A stretch of DNA of 64,000 bases from Caulobacter sp. 602-1 (GTDB lineage: Bacteria > Pseudomonadota > Alphaproteobacteria > Caulobacterales > Caulobacteraceae), in contig NZ_RRYI01000002.1 in assembly GCF_003931565.1 (NCBI RefSeq), forward strand, positions 744,001 through 808,000. Direction: 5' to 3'. How positions within the stretch are numbered: position 1 is the first letter of the stretch; each line of letters opens with the position of its first letter. Below the pieces are notes generated by a model that saw only the letters and a program-made list of their open reading frames with translations, was not told the origin of the DNA and made no database searches. This document shows positions 36,753 to 45,643 of this stretch, in pieces. The translations under genes and the position numbers were made by a program.

Positions 36753-37532
36753 TTAGCGAGCGGCGAAACGGACGGGTTGCGAACGGGCTTGCAAGCCTTG
36801 GGCCTGCGGACCGACCGCCGCGGAGCCAGGGCCGGTGGCGACCGCTTGGATGATCTTCTTCGAGAGCGTGTTCTGAACGGCGAAGAGGTCGCCCGTCGCG
36901 GCGGCGGCCATGGCCTTGCCTTGAAGCGAAAGGGAAATTCCGCCGTCGTCATAGGTGACGGTGACCAGGTCGCCGGTCTTGATGACCTGGGCGGCGGCGA
37001 CGTCGCGGCTCTGGACTGCGGCGCCTTCACGCAGGGGGCGCTTGGCGGCCAGGCCGATGACGGTGTCCGCGTCGCGCGGCGCGTCCATAGGGGCGCCGGC
37101 CATCTTTACCCAGACGAGGTCCTGGGGCTGGACGATTTCGCCGGCCGAGAGGCTGCGGGCGTAGGCAAGAACTTCCACATTGCCGCGCGCGGCGCCGGCC
37201 AGGGCTCTGCCGCCGGTCGAGACGCCGCCGTTGTCCTGGCCTTCGCGGACGATGATACGGCGGATGCCGTTGCTGTTGCTCCAGTCGAAGCCGGCGCGGC
37301 GGGCAGAGACTTGCACCTGACCGGCCTCGAGCACGGCCGTCGGACCCATGCGGGGGGCGACGACGATGTTGGCGGCCGGACCGCTGACGCCGTCGAACAG
37401 GTCGCCCAGGGTGATGCGGCCGTCGGCGTCGGTGGTGTCCATGCGCAGGGTCACCGGCGTGCCTGCGTGCGCCGGGGCGCTGAGGGCGCTGATCGCCAGC
37501 GTGGCGGCGGCGGCGAGGAGGAAGGCTTTCAT
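36753..37532 (-). CDS. flgA: Flagellar P-ring assembly chaperone FlgA
   Basis: A 259-residue periplasmic protein needed for P-ring assembly. A signal peptide (AFLLAAAATLAISALSAPAHA) is followed by an SAF-type domain: VLAYARSLSAGEIVQPQDLVWV and GLAAKRPLREGAAVQSRDV, and a C-terminal VTYDDGGISLSLQGKAM. Four bases after the flgG stop. The FlgI P-ring gene itself is not in this window. Confidence 0.92.
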   Translation of the reverse strand: MKAFLLAAAATLAISALSAPAHAGTPVTLRMDTTDADGRITLGDLFDGVSGPAANIVVAPRMGPTAVLEAGQVQVSARRAGFDWSNSNGIRRIIVREGQDNGGVSTGGRALAGAARGNVEVLAYARSLSAGEIVQPQDLVWVKMAGAPMDAPRDADTVIGLAAKRPLREGAAVQSRDVAAAQVIKTGDLVTVTYDDGGISLSLQGKAMAAAATGDLFAVQNTLSKKIIQAVATGPGSAAVGPQAQGLQARSQPVRFAAR

Positions 37533-37536
37533 GAGC

Positions 37537-38325
37537 TTACGACCGCAGCTGCGAGGTGGCTTGGAGCATCTGGTCGGCCGTGGTGATCACCTTCGAGTTC
37601 ATCTCGTAGGCGCGCTGGGCCGTGATCAGCGAAGTGATTTCCGTCACCGCGTCGACGTTCGAGGCTTCGGTGTAGTGCTGCAGCAGCGTGCCGAAGCCCG
37701 GCTCGCCGGGGGCGGCGAGGTTGGCGGCGCCCGAGGCGGCGGTCTCCAGCAGCAGGTTGTCGCCGATCTGTTCCAGGCCGCCTTCGTTCATGAAGGTGGC
37801 CAGTTGCAGCTGGCCGATGGTCTGCGGCTGCGGCTGGCCGTCCAGCTTGACCTGCACCAGGCCGGTCTTGCTGATCGTGATGTCGGTGGTGTTCTGCGGG
37901 ACCGTGATGCCCGGCTGGACGGTGTAGCCGTCCTCGGTGACGATCTGGCCCTGGTCGTTGGTCGAGAAGTTGCCGGCCCGGGTATAGGCCGTCTCGCCAG
38001 AGGGCAGCAGGATCTGCAGGTAGCCCTTGCCCTGGATCGCGACGTCCAGCGGGTTGTCGGTCAGGGTCGGGGTGCCCTGTTCGGTGATGCGGTAGACCGA
38101 GCCGGCCTTGACGCCGCCGCCGACCTGGACGCCGGTCGGGACGATGCTGCCATCGCTGGACGACTGCGAACCGGCGCGCTCCACCTGCTGGTAGAGCAGG
38201 TCCTGGAACTCGGCCCGTTGGCGCTTGAAGCCGACGGTGTTCATGTTCGCGATGTTGTTCGAGATGACTTCGACGTTCAGCTGTTGCGCTGACATGCCCG
38301 AAGCGGCGGTGCGGAGAGCTTGCAT
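37537..38325 (-). CDS. flgG: Flagellar distal rod protein FlgG
   Basis: A 262-residue rod protein. It begins MQALRTAASGMSAQQLNVEVISNNIANMNTVGF, the conserved rod-protein N-terminus, and ends with IEFT-like helix EITSLITAQRAYEMNSKVITTAD. Length is the standard 262. Secreted through the flagellar type III system, so no signal peptide. Twelve bases after flgF. Confidence 0.96.
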   Translation of the reverse strand: MQALRTAASGMSAQQLNVEVISNNIANMNTVGFKRQRAEFQDLLYQQVERAGSQSSSDGSIVPTGVQVGGGVKAGSVYRITEQGTPTLTDNPLDVAIQGKGYLQILLPSGETAYTRAGNFSTNDQGQIVTEDGYTVQPGITVPQNTTDITISKTGLVQVKLDGQPQPQTIGQLQLATFMNEGGLEQIGDNLLLETAASGAANLAAPGEPGFGTLLQHYTEASNVDAVTEITSLITAQRAYEMNSKVITTADQMLQATSQLRS

Positions 38326-38337
38326 CGGCTAGGCCCC

Positions 38338-39075
38338 TTAATTCAGCTTGCCCAGACGCTCGACGGCGCTGCGCGAAAGTTCGGCGGTGTTGTCCATCAT
38401 CTTGGCGACGCCCTCGTAGGCGCGCTGGATCTCGATCAGCTTGGTGATCTCGATGACCGGTTGGACGTTCGAGGATTCCAGCATGCCCTGGTGGACGCGG
38501 GCGTCCGGCGCGGCTTGCAGAGTGGTGTTGGCGGTGTTGCGGTAGAGGTTGTCGCCGTCCTTGGCCATCGAGGCCAGGTCGTCGGGACGAACCACGGCCA
38601 GCCGGCCGACGCGAACAGCGCCCTGGCTGACCGTGCCGTCCTTGCCGATCGAGACCGGGCCCAGGGCCGGGTCGATCAGCAGCGGGCCGCCGCCGTCGTC
38701 CAGCACTTGCGCGCCTTCCTGGGTGACCAGCTGGCCTTCGGGATTGGTCGTGAAGCGACCGTCGCGGGTGTAGCGATCGCCGGCGGCGGTCTGGACGTGG
38801 AAGAAGCCGGTTCCCTCGATGGCGAGGTCGAAATCACCGCCCGTCTTGGTCATGGCGCCCTGGGTGAAGTCGCGGGCGACGCGGTCGTCCAGCACGAACT
38901 TCACCGGCGAGGCGCCGTCCAGGGTCTTGGCCGGCTTGGCCTGTTCCGTGCGGACCATCAGGTCCTCGGTCTTGAAGCCGGTGGTGTTGGCGTTGGCGAT
39001 GTTGTTGGCCACGATGTCGAGCTGGCGGCGCAGCGTCATCTGACGCGAGAGGCCGACGTAGAGCGCGTTGTCCAT
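38338..39075 (-). CDS. flgF: Flagellar basal-body rod protein FlgF
   Basis: A 245-residue proximal rod protein. MDNALYVGLSRQMTLRRQLDIVANNIANANTTGFK is the FlgF N-terminus and IEITKLIEIQRAYEGVAKMMDNTAELSRSA the C-terminal helix. First gene of the leftward flgF-G-A-H operon, 50 bases downstream of a sigma54 promoter on the same strand, so it belongs to the late (class III) basal-body set in Caulobacter. Confidence 0.95.
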   Translation of the reverse strand: MDNALYVGLSRQMTLRRQLDIVANNIANANTTGFKTEDLMVRTEQAKPAKTLDGASPVKFVLDDRVARDFTQGAMTKTGGDFDLAIEGTGFFHVQTAAGDRYTRDGRFTTNPEGQLVTQEGAQVLDDGGGPLLIDPALGPVSIGKDGTVSQGAVRVGRLAVVRPDDLASMAKDGDNLYRNTANTTLQAAPDARVHQGMLESSNVQPVIEITKLIEIQRAYEGVAKMMDNTAELSRSAVERLGKLN

Positions 39076-39124
39076 GGCGAGTTAACTCGGGCGGCTGGCG
39101 CGACAAATGCGCCGAAACCCTTGA

Positions 39125-39140
39125 AGCAACCTTCGTGCCA
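39125..39140 (-). promoter_or_regulatory. Sigma54 promoter of the flgF-flgG-flgA-flgH operon
   Basis: On the - strand the sequence reads TGGCACGAAGGTTGCT: TGGCACG (-24 element, 39134-39140), four bases, TTGCT (-12 element, 39125-39129). This matches the sigma54 consensus at every defined base. The start of transcription would be about 12 bases further, near 39113, giving a leader of about 40 bases before flgF. Confidence 0.9.
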
Positions 39141-39200
39141 GCGCTGAAAGTTCTTATAAATCAACGAATAGGAAGGTTAATGGCCGGGTGTTGGTCGGAG

Positions 39201-39213
39201 TCTGCCGGGCAGA
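39201..39213. promoter_or_regulatory. Candidate FlbD (ftr) enhancer site
   Basis: TCTGCC-G-GGCAGA is a perfect palindrome around one base, located about 90 bases upstream of the predicted sigma54 start and 90 bases before the fliL start. Its position is right for the enhancer bound by the sigma54 activator FlbD, and the core GCC/GGC resembles ftr half-sites. No binding is proven. Confidence 0.5.
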
Positions 39214-39301
39214 TTCAGCCTGCGACCAAATGGCCTCAAGAACAGATCGTTAACCATGCGCCCCGCATGTGTACGGGTATAGATTCCAAGGAACCGCGCG
39301 C

Positions 39302-39928
39302 GTGGCCAAGAAACCCGAAAAGGAAGCTCCGGCTCCCGAAGGCGAAGAGGGCGCCGAAGGCGAAGCCCCCGCCAAGAAGAAGCCGCCGATCCTGATCATC
39401 GCGATCGCCGCGGGCGTCCTCGTCCTGGGCGGTGGCGGCGCCGCGGCCTTTTTCCTGATGAAGCCGAAACCGGCCGCCGAGGCGGGCGAGCACGGGGCTG
39501 AAAAGAAGGAAAAGAAAAAGGAAAAGAAGGAAGAAAAGGGCGGTCACGGCGAGAAAAAGGAAGGCGAGGGCGGCGCGGCCGCGGCCGGCGGTCCCGCGCC
39601 GGTGATCAAGGAGGGCCCCGACGGCGTGGTCTTCTACACCTTGCCCGACATCGTCGTGAACATGCAGGCCGCCGACGGCAAGTCGACCTTCCTGAAGCTG
39701 AAACTGACCTTCGAGCTGCCGGACGAAGACACGGCCGAAGAGCTGACGCCGAATCTGCCGAGGCTCCAGGACATGTTCCAGGCCTTCCTGCGCGAGCTTC
39801 GCCCGGAAGATCTGAACGGCAGCCAGGGCACCTACCAGCTGCGCTACGAGCTGCTGCGCCGGGTGAACCTGGTCGCCGCGCCGGCGAAGGTGAATGCGGT
39901 CCTCATCGAGGAGATGCTGATCAACTAG
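39302..39928 (+). CDS. fliL: Flagellar basal body-associated protein FliL
   Basis: A 208-residue membrane protein that modulates the stator at the flagellar base. A cytoplasmic Lys/Glu/Pro N-terminus is followed by one membrane helix (ILIIAIAAGVLVLGGGGAAAFFL) and a linker with an extreme Lys/Glu-rich stretch (KKEKKKEKKEEKGGHGEK), then the FliL domain (FYTLPDIVVNMQ and FLKLKLTFELPDE). The GTG start at 39302 has AAGGAA upstream and gives MAKKPEKEAP; the frame upstream is non-coding. First gene of the rightward fliL-fliM block, divergent from flgF. Confidence 0.94.
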   Translation: MAKKPEKEAPAPEGEEGAEGEAPAKKKPPILIIAIAAGVLVLGGGGAAAFFLMKPKPAAEAGEHGAEKKEKKKEKKEEKGGHGEKKEGEGGAAAAGGPAPVIKEGPDGVVFYTLPDIVVNMQAADGKSTFLKLKLTFELPDEDTAEELTPNLPRLQDMFQAFLRELRPEDLNGSQGTYQLRYELLRRVNLVAAPAKVNAVLIEEMLIN

Positions 39929-39953
39929 CCCTCGGGCTGTTGGGCGAACGATC

Positions 39954-41096
39954 ATGGCGGACGAACTCGACGATCAGGCCGCGATGGCCCAATGGGCCTC
40001 GCAAAATCCCCCCGGCGCCTTCGGTGAAGGCGACGCCGGCGGCGGCACGAACGAATTCGGCGACTTTTCCGGCGGCATGGGCGGCTGGGACGACGGCGGC
40101 GGCGAAGGCGGCTCCGAGCGCATCCTGAACCAGGACGAAATCGACAGCCTGCTGGGCTTCGATCTCTCTGGCGACGGCGGCGAGGACCGCACGGGCATCC
40201 GCGCCATCATCAACTCGGCGCTGGTCTCGTACGAACGCCTGCCGATGCTGGAAATCGTCTTCGACCGCCTGGTGCGGTTGATGACCACCAGCCTGCGGAA
40301 CTTCACCTCCGACAACGTCGAGGTCAGCCTCGACAACATCAGCTCGATCCGCTTTGGCGACTATCTGAACTCGATCCCGCTGCCGGCCATCCTGGCGGTG
40401 TTCCGCGCCGAGGAGCTGGACAACTACGGCCTGCTGACCGTCGATTCGAACCTGATCTATTCGATCGTCGACGTGCTGCTAGGCGGGCGTCGGGGCACGG
40501 CCGCGATGCGCATCGAAGGTCGTCCCTATACGACGATCGAGCGCGTGCTGGTGCAGCGGATGATCGAGGTGGTGCTGCACGATCTGAAGAGCGCCTTCGA
40601 GCCCCTGCATCCGGTCAGCTTCTCGCTGGATCGCCTGGAGACCAACCCGCGCTTCGCCGCTATCGCCCGGCCCGCCAATGCCGCGATCCTGGTCAAGCTG
40701 CGCATCGACATGGAAGACCGCGGCGGCCGTATCGAGCTGTTGCTGCCCTACGCGACGCTGGAACCCATCCGGAAGATGCTGCTGCAGCAGTTCATGGGTG
40801 AGAAGTTCGGCCGCGACAACATCTGGGAAGGCCACTTGGCCACCGAGCTGTGGACCACGCAGATGGAGGTTCGCGCCGTGCTCGACGAGCAGCAGGTGCC
40901 GCTGTCGCGCGTGCTGAACATGCAGATCGGCGACACGCTGATGCTGAACGCCACGCCTGACAGCCTGGTCGAGCTGCGCGCCGGGGCCATCCCGCTGACG
41001 CGGGGGCGCATGGGGCGCCGCAACCATTCGATCGCCGTGCGGGCCGAGGCGCCGCTGACGCCCGCCGCCAAGAAGGCCGTGCAGAAGCTGAAATGA
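39954..41096 (+). CDS. fliM: Flagellar motor switch protein FliM
   Basis: A 380-residue switch component that binds CheY-P and FliG. The N-terminus has a Gly/Asp-rich stretch, then LNQDEIDSLLGF (the family opening), the middle CheC-like domain (SSIRFGDYLNSIPLPAILAVF, GGRRGT) and a C-terminal SpoA/FliN-like domain (VPLSRVLNMQIGDTLMLNA). Follows fliL by 25 bases and overlaps the next gene by four bases. In Caulobacter fliLM is an early, CtrA-controlled unit, by literature. Confidence 0.97.
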   Translation: MADELDDQAAMAQWASQNPPGAFGEGDAGGGTNEFGDFSGGMGGWDDGGGEGGSERILNQDEIDSLLGFDLSGDGGEDRTGIRAIINSALVSYERLPMLEIVFDRLVRLMTTSLRNFTSDNVEVSLDNISSIRFGDYLNSIPLPAILAVFRAEELDNYGLLTVDSNLIYSIVDVLLGGRRGTAAMRIEGRPYTTIERVLVQRMIEVVLHDLKSAFEPLHPVSFSLDRLETNPRFAAIARPANAAILVKLRIDMEDRGGRIELLLPYATLEPIRKMLLQQFMGEKFGRDNIWEGHLATELWTTQMEVRAVLDEQQVPLSRVLNMQIGDTLMLNATPDSLVELRAGAIPLTRGRMGRRNHSIAVRAEAPLTPAAKKAVQKLK

Positions 41097-41698
41097 GCCT
41101 CGTCGCCTTCGCCATGAACGGGTTCCTGGTCGTGCTGCTGATCGCGGCGCTGGTCTTCGGCTGGCGCCTCGAGCGCCGTCTGAAGGCGCTGCGCGACAGT
41201 CATGAGGGCTTCGCCAAGGCGGTGGCCGACCTGGACAACGCCGCGGCCCGCGCCGAGCAGGGCCTGGCCGATCTGCGGGCGGCCACCGACGAGGCGGCCG
41301 AGACCCTGGCGGTGCGAATCGAGCGCGCCCAGGCCCTGGCCGCCCAGTTGGGCGAACTGGTCAGCCGCCCGCCGCAGGCTCCGAGCCTGGCGTCGAAGGC
41401 TCAGCCACAAGCCCCGGCCGAGCGTCCCGCGCCGCGCCTCGGCCGCGAGACGCCGCCGGCCGCCGCCCCGCAGGGCGAGCGCCGCCTGTCGGCAGCCGAC
41501 TTCGAGCGCCTGCTGGACCGCGAGGACCGCGTCGAACGCGCCGCCCGCGGCGAGCCCATCGCGCGCCCGGCCTCGCGTCCGGGCATAGCGCCAAGCCAGA
41601 CGAAAGAAACGCCGCGTTCACGGGCGCGGATCGATGATGACCTCTTCGACGGACCGGGCGAGAGCCCGTCCGCCAACCCCAGGGCTCCCCGCCGATGA
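41093..41698 (+). CDS. Bitopic coiled-coil / proline-rich protein, PflI-like (DUF6468)
   Basis: A 201-residue protein. One N-terminal membrane helix (GFLVVLLIAALVFGWRL) is followed by a charged coiled-coil (DLDNAAARAEQGLADLRAATDEAAE) and a Pro/Arg-rich low-complexity tail (APAERPAPRLGRETPPAA). This architecture and the location in the fliLM operon fit PflI, described in Caulobacter as a factor for polar placement of the flagellum. The homology is a recollection, not a search. The start overlaps the fliM stop and its own stop overlaps the next gene. Confidence 0.7.
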   Translation: MSLVAFAMNGFLVVLLIAALVFGWRLERRLKALRDSHEGFAKAVADLDNAAARAEQGLADLRAATDEAAETLAVRIERAQALAAQLGELVSRPPQAPSLASKAQPQAPAERPAPRLGRETPPAAAPQGERRLSAADFERLLDREDRVERAARGEPIARPASRPGIAPSQTKETPRSRARIDDDLFDGPGESPSANPRAPRR

Positions 41699-42528
41699 AG
41701 AACGTTCCGCGCATTCTCCCCCTCGTCGGCGTCGCCGTCGGCGGCGTGCTGGCGATCAACGCCATGGCCGGCGCCAAGTCGCTGCCCGACCTCGTGGGCG
41801 GGGCCAAGGCCTTCGCCGAGGGTGTCGCCAAGCCCGGCAAGAAGGACGCCAAGACCGAGGGCGGCGAGGAAGCCGCCTCGGCCGAGAGCGCAGGCCAGCC
41901 CGCCGCCGCCAACGCGCCGCCGCCGCGCGTCTGCGCCCCTTCGGCCGACGCCCTGGCCAAGGAAGCCGGTCTCTCGCCCGCCGAACTGCGCGTGCTGCAG
42001 AGCCTGGGCGCCCGCCGCGGGCAGCTGGACCAGCGCGAGCAGGACATCGACGTGCAACTGCAACTGCTGGCCGCCGCCGAAGCCAAGCTGGACGCCAAGA
42101 TGAAGGCCCTGACCGGCCTGAAGGGCGACATCTCGGGCCTGCTGGGCCAGGTCGACGCCCAGAAGCAGGCCGAGGTCGACCGGCTTGTGGTCGTCTATCA
42201 GGGCATGAAGCCCAAGGACGCCGCCGCCCGCATGACCCTGTTGTCGGATGAGGTCCGCCTGCCGATCGCCGCCAAGATGAAGGAACGGGCCCTGTCGCAG
42301 ATCCTGGCCAACATGGCTCCGGCCGACGCCAAGATCCTGACCGAACGCCTGGCCTCGCGCATGGCCAATCCGGCCGTCGAAAAGGGCAAGGCCGCGATCG
42401 CCGACAACGCCGCCACGCCCGCCGCCCCGGGCGCCGCGCCCAACAAGCAACAGGCCGACGCCGGTCTCGCCGGCGCGGCCGATCCCGCCGCGCCCAAGGC
42501 CAAGTCGGCGCCCAAGAAGGCCGGTTAA
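41695..42528 (+). CDS. MotE-like flagellar protein
   Basis: A 277-residue protein with an N-terminal membrane/signal helix (ILPLVGVAVGGVLAINAMAG), a Lys/Ala-rich linker, a coiled-coil (ARRGQLDQREQDIDVQLQLL) and a C-terminal domain with VYQGMKPKDAAARMTLLSDE and ILANMAPADAKILTERLAS. That last part matches the MotE / MgtE-N fold, which in rhizobia acts as a periplasmic chaperone for a motor protein. The C-terminus is Ala/Pro/Lys low complexity. Co-transcribed with fliM and the PflI-like gene by four-base overlaps. Confidence 0.75.
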   Translation: MKNVPRILPLVGVAVGGVLAINAMAGAKSLPDLVGGAKAFAEGVAKPGKKDAKTEGGEEAASAESAGQPAAANAPPPRVCAPSADALAKEAGLSPAELRVLQSLGARRGQLDQREQDIDVQLQLLAAAEAKLDAKMKALTGLKGDISGLLGQVDAQKQAEVDRLVVVYQGMKPKDAAARMTLLSDEVRLPIAAKMKERALSQILANMAPADAKILTERLASRMANPAVEKGKAAIADNAATPAAPGAAPNKQQADAGLAGAADPAAPKAKSAPKKAG

Positions 42529-42537
42529 GGGAGGCCC

Positions 42538-45411
42538 ATGACCCTTCGCCAGCTCCTGCGCTCCAGCGTCGCCGCCGCGGTCATCGCGGGGACGCTGGCG
42601 CCGTCCGGATACGCCGCGCCGCCGCCCCCCGCGGCGCGCGCGTCGCTGGACGTGCGCGTGGCGCAGGCGGCGGACTTCTCGCGCATCGAGTTCCACTGGA
42701 GCGGCGGCGCGAAGCTTGTTTCCCATCGCGAAGGTCAGACCTTGGTGCTGCGGTTCAACCGCGACGCCAATCCCGATCTCTCGACCCTGAAGATCGCGCC
42801 GCCCCGCTGGCTGAAGGCCGCGGAGGCCCGCCACATCAACGGCGCGCTGGAGATCGTCATCACACTGACGGATGACGCCGACGCCCGGCTCGGCAATGCC
42901 GATGGCGTCGATTTCGTCAATCTGTTCGCTCGTCCCGGCGCGCCGCCCGCCAGCCAGACGCCGGCCCCGGCCGCTCCGATCGGCCGTCCCAACCCGATGC
43001 CCGCCGGCGGCGTGGTCAAGGTTGGCTTCGACCGCGAGGACCAGCAGGTCACGCTGTCATTCGACTGGGCCGCGCCGGCCGGCGCCGCCGTCTTCCGGCG
43101 CGGCGAGGCGGTGTGGATCGTGTTCGACACGCCCGCGCGGCTGGATATCTCCAAGCTGCCGTCATCCAGCGTTCGCTATTCCAAGATCCAGGCCCTGAAG
43201 GGCCCGGACTACACGGCCCTGCGCATCGTCACCCAGGCCGGCACGCCCTACGTGGCCGTGGGGCAGGGCGGGTCGTGGAAGATCAGCCTCGGTCCGGGCA
43301 CGCAGGAAACGCCGGACGTCATCAAGGTGGCGCGCGACGAGAGCGTCCAACCGGCCACCCTGTCGGCCACCGTCTCGGGCGTCACCAAGCCGGTCTGGGT
43401 CGCCGACCCGGCCGTGGGCGACAAGCTGATGGTGGCCCCGGCGCTGGGGCCGTCCAAGGGGCTGCCGTCGCGTCGCGACTATGTCGAGATGGCGCTGCTG
43501 CAGTCGGCCCAGGGCTTGGCCGCCGAGGCCTATGCCAGCGACCTGGTCGTCCAGGCCAGCGGCGACCTGCTGCGCATCGGCCGCCCCAAGGGCCTGATCC
43601 TCTCGCCGATATCGGCCAACACGCCGCCGGAAGAGGCCGCCGCCGGCGCGCCGCAGCCGATGTCGATGCCGGCCCTGATCGACCTCGACACCTGGCCCAA
43701 GACCGGTTCGGGCGGCTTCCTGGCCCGTTACAACGCTCTGCAGGGCGCCGTCGCCGCCGCGCCGGAGGGCGAGGGCAAGGATAGCGACCGCGCCGCGCGC
43801 ATGGCTTTGGCCCGCTTCCTGGTCGGCTCGCAAATGTCGTTCGAGGCCATTGGCGTCCTGAACGCCGCGGGCCGCAAGCACCAGACCCTGCTGGGCGACG
43901 CCGAGTTCCGCGGCCTGCGCGGCGTGGCCAAGGTGTTCGCCGGTCGCCTGAACGAGGCGGACGCCGACTTCTCCTCGCCCGTCCTGGCCGACGATCCGTC
44001 CAGCGCCCTGTGGCGCGGCTACATCTCGGCCAAGCAGGGGCAGTGGGCCGACGCCCGCGCCAAGTTCGCCGGCGGCGGCCGGGCCCTGGATCTCTTTCCG
44101 CCGATCTGGCGCGCGCGCTTCCTGCACGCCCAGGCCCAGGCGGCGCTCGGCGTCGGCGACGTGACTGGCGCGATGCAATGGGTGACGAAGGCGCTGGATA
44201 CACCCAAGGTTCCGGTCGAGGATCAACTGGATATCCGCCTGACCCAGGCCCGCATCTTCGAGGCCAAGGGCGAGAAGGTCCGCGCCCGCCGCATGTTCGA
44301 GGCTATCGCCAAGGCGCCGTACGACCGCATCGCTACGCCGGCCATGCTGCACGCCACCGAGCTGGGCTACGCCAAGGGCCAGATCAGCGCTCAGAAGGCC
44401 GCCGAGGTCCTGAACCAGCTCCGCTACCGCTGGCGCGGCGACGGCGTCGAGCTGGAGGTGATCCGTTCGCTGGGCCGCCTCTATATCGACCAGGGCCGCT
44501 ATCGGGAGGCGCTGGAAGTGCTGCGCTCGGCGGGTCGCCAGCTGCCCGACCGCCCCGAAGCCGTGGCGCTGCAGAACGATCTGTCGAACACCTTCCGGCA
44601 GCTGTTCCTGCAAGGCCTGGCCGACGGCATGCAGCCGGTCCAGGCCGTGGGGCTGTTCTATGACTTCCAGGACCTGACCCCGATCGGCGCCGATGGCGAC
44701 CAGATGGTCCGCAACCTGGTGCGCCGCCTTGTCGACGTCGACCTGCTGGACGACGCCGCCAAGCTGCTGAAGTACCAGGTCGACAACCGCCTGAACGGCG
44801 TGCCCAAGGCCCAGGTCGCCACAGATCTGGCCTGGATCTACCTGATGAACAAGAAGCCGGAGGATGCGTTGGACGCGATCAACGCGACCCGCACCACCAT
44901 CTTGCCGCCGGCCCTGAACGTCGAGCGTCGCCTGGCCACCGCTCGCGCCCTGATGGGCCTGGGCCGCTTCGACGACGCGCTGGAGCTGATCGACAGGGAC
45001 GCCAGCCGCGACGGCCAGGAGATCCGCGCCGAGATCGCCTGGAAGCAGCACACCTGGCCGACGGCCGGTGCGCTGTACGAGCGTTCGCTGGGTGATCGCT
45101 TCAAGACCCCGGGCGCTCTGAGTCCCGGCGACGAGGCCCGCCTGCTTCGCTCGGCCGTGGCCTACAGCCTGGCCGACGACGACAAGTCCCTGGCTCGCCT
45201 GCGCCAGCGCTGGTCGGGCTTCGTCGACAACGCCAGCAATCCGGACGGTCTGCGCGTCGCGTTGCAGGGCATGAATGTCGAATCGCTGTCGGCCTCGGAC
45301 TTCAGCCGCGTCACCGCCGACAACGAGGCCTTCAACGGCTGGATCGGTCGGATGAAGGACAGGTTCCGAACGGGCCAGCCCGCCGGCTCGCCCGCTCGCG
45401 CGGGCAAATAG
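42538..45411 (+). CDS. Large exported TPR protein of the flagellar operon
   Basis: A 957-residue protein whose role I do not recognise. The signal peptide (SSVAAAVIAGTLAPSGYA) is followed by an AMIN-like beta region (DVRVAQAADFSRIEFHWSGG, SRREGQTLVLRFNRDAN) that repeats once (VKVGFDREDQQVTLSFDW). From about residue 400 to 900 there are tandem TPR-like helical pairs (YIDQGRYREALEVLRSAG, LMGLGRFDDALELIDRD). It begins nine bases after the MotE-like gene, so it is part of the fliL-fliM operon. Probably a periplasmic scaffold for the flagellum. Confidence 0.75.
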   Translation: MTLRQLLRSSVAAAVIAGTLAPSGYAAPPPPAARASLDVRVAQAADFSRIEFHWSGGAKLVSHREGQTLVLRFNRDANPDLSTLKIAPPRWLKAAEARHINGALEIVITLTDDADARLGNADGVDFVNLFARPGAPPASQTPAPAAPIGRPNPMPAGGVVKVGFDREDQQVTLSFDWAAPAGAAVFRRGEAVWIVFDTPARLDISKLPSSSVRYSKIQALKGPDYTALRIVTQAGTPYVAVGQGGSWKISLGPGTQETPDVIKVARDESVQPATLSATVSGVTKPVWVADPAVGDKLMVAPALGPSKGLPSRRDYVEMALLQSAQGLAAEAYASDLVVQASGDLLRIGRPKGLILSPISANTPPEEAAAGAPQPMSMPALIDLDTWPKTGSGGFLARYNALQGAVAAAPEGEGKDSDRAARMALARFLVGSQMSFEAIGVLNAAGRKHQTLLGDAEFRGLRGVAKVFAGRLNEADADFSSPVLADDPSSALWRGYISAKQGQWADARAKFAGGGRALDLFPPIWRARFLHAQAQAALGVGDVTGAMQWVTKALDTPKVPVEDQLDIRLTQARIFEAKGEKVRARRMFEAIAKAPYDRIATPAMLHATELGYAKGQISAQKAAEVLNQLRYRWRGDGVELEVIRSLGRLYIDQGRYREALEVLRSAGRQLPDRPEAVALQNDLSNTFRQLFLQGLADGMQPVQAVGLFYDFQDLTPIGADGDQMVRNLVRRLVDVDLLDDAAKLLKYQVDNRLNGVPKAQVATDLAWIYLMNKKPEDALDAINATRTTILPPALNVERRLATARALMGLGRFDDALELIDRDASRDGQEIRAEIAWKQHTWPTAGALYERSLGDRFKTPGALSPGDEARLLRSAVAYSLADDDKSLARLRQRWSGFVDNASNPDGLRVALQGMNVESLSASDFSRVTADNEAFNGWIGRMKDRFRTGQPAGSPARAGK

Positions 45412-45448
45412 GGCAGGGACTTTCCCCAACAGCTCGTTTTCGCGGAGG

Positions 45449-45526
45449 GCCAAGGCACGATCAGCCTTGGCGCGGCCCACGTCATCGAAAATTCGCCCGC
45501 CAAAGCGGATTGGTCTTATGGCGGGC
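45449..45526. other. Two hairpins in the spacer between the flagellar operon and zwf
   Basis: GCCAAGGC/GCCTTGGC (45449-45456 with 45464-45471) and GCCCGCCA/TGGCGGGC (45495-45502 with 45519-45526) lie between the TPR gene and zwf. No U-run follows either; they may still separate transcripts. The 232-base spacer otherwise contains the zwf operator. Confidence 0.4.
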
Positions 45527-45614
45527 TCTGGGCGTTTGGCCTAGTTAGGGCTCGCCCGAGGGTTCGAAGGGGCTGGCGGCCGGCGGCCGCTTGCCTTTCC
45601 GTCGCGAGCATGTC

Positions 45615-45630
45615 ATGACAACGTTGTCAT
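45615..45630. promoter_or_regulatory. Palindromic operator upstream of zwf
   Basis: ATGACAACGTTGTCAT is a perfect 16-base palindrome. It ends 13 bases before the zwf start codon. It resembles LacI-family operators with a central CG. Similar palindromes lie before the LacI gene and in the GH3 leader. Confidence 0.75.
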
Positions 45631-45643
45631 AGGGTGGACGACA

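Noticed and set aside
43162..45480. A 772-codon - strand frame opposite the TPR gene
   Set aside because: Antisense shadow with His/Gln/Arg bias and no domain.
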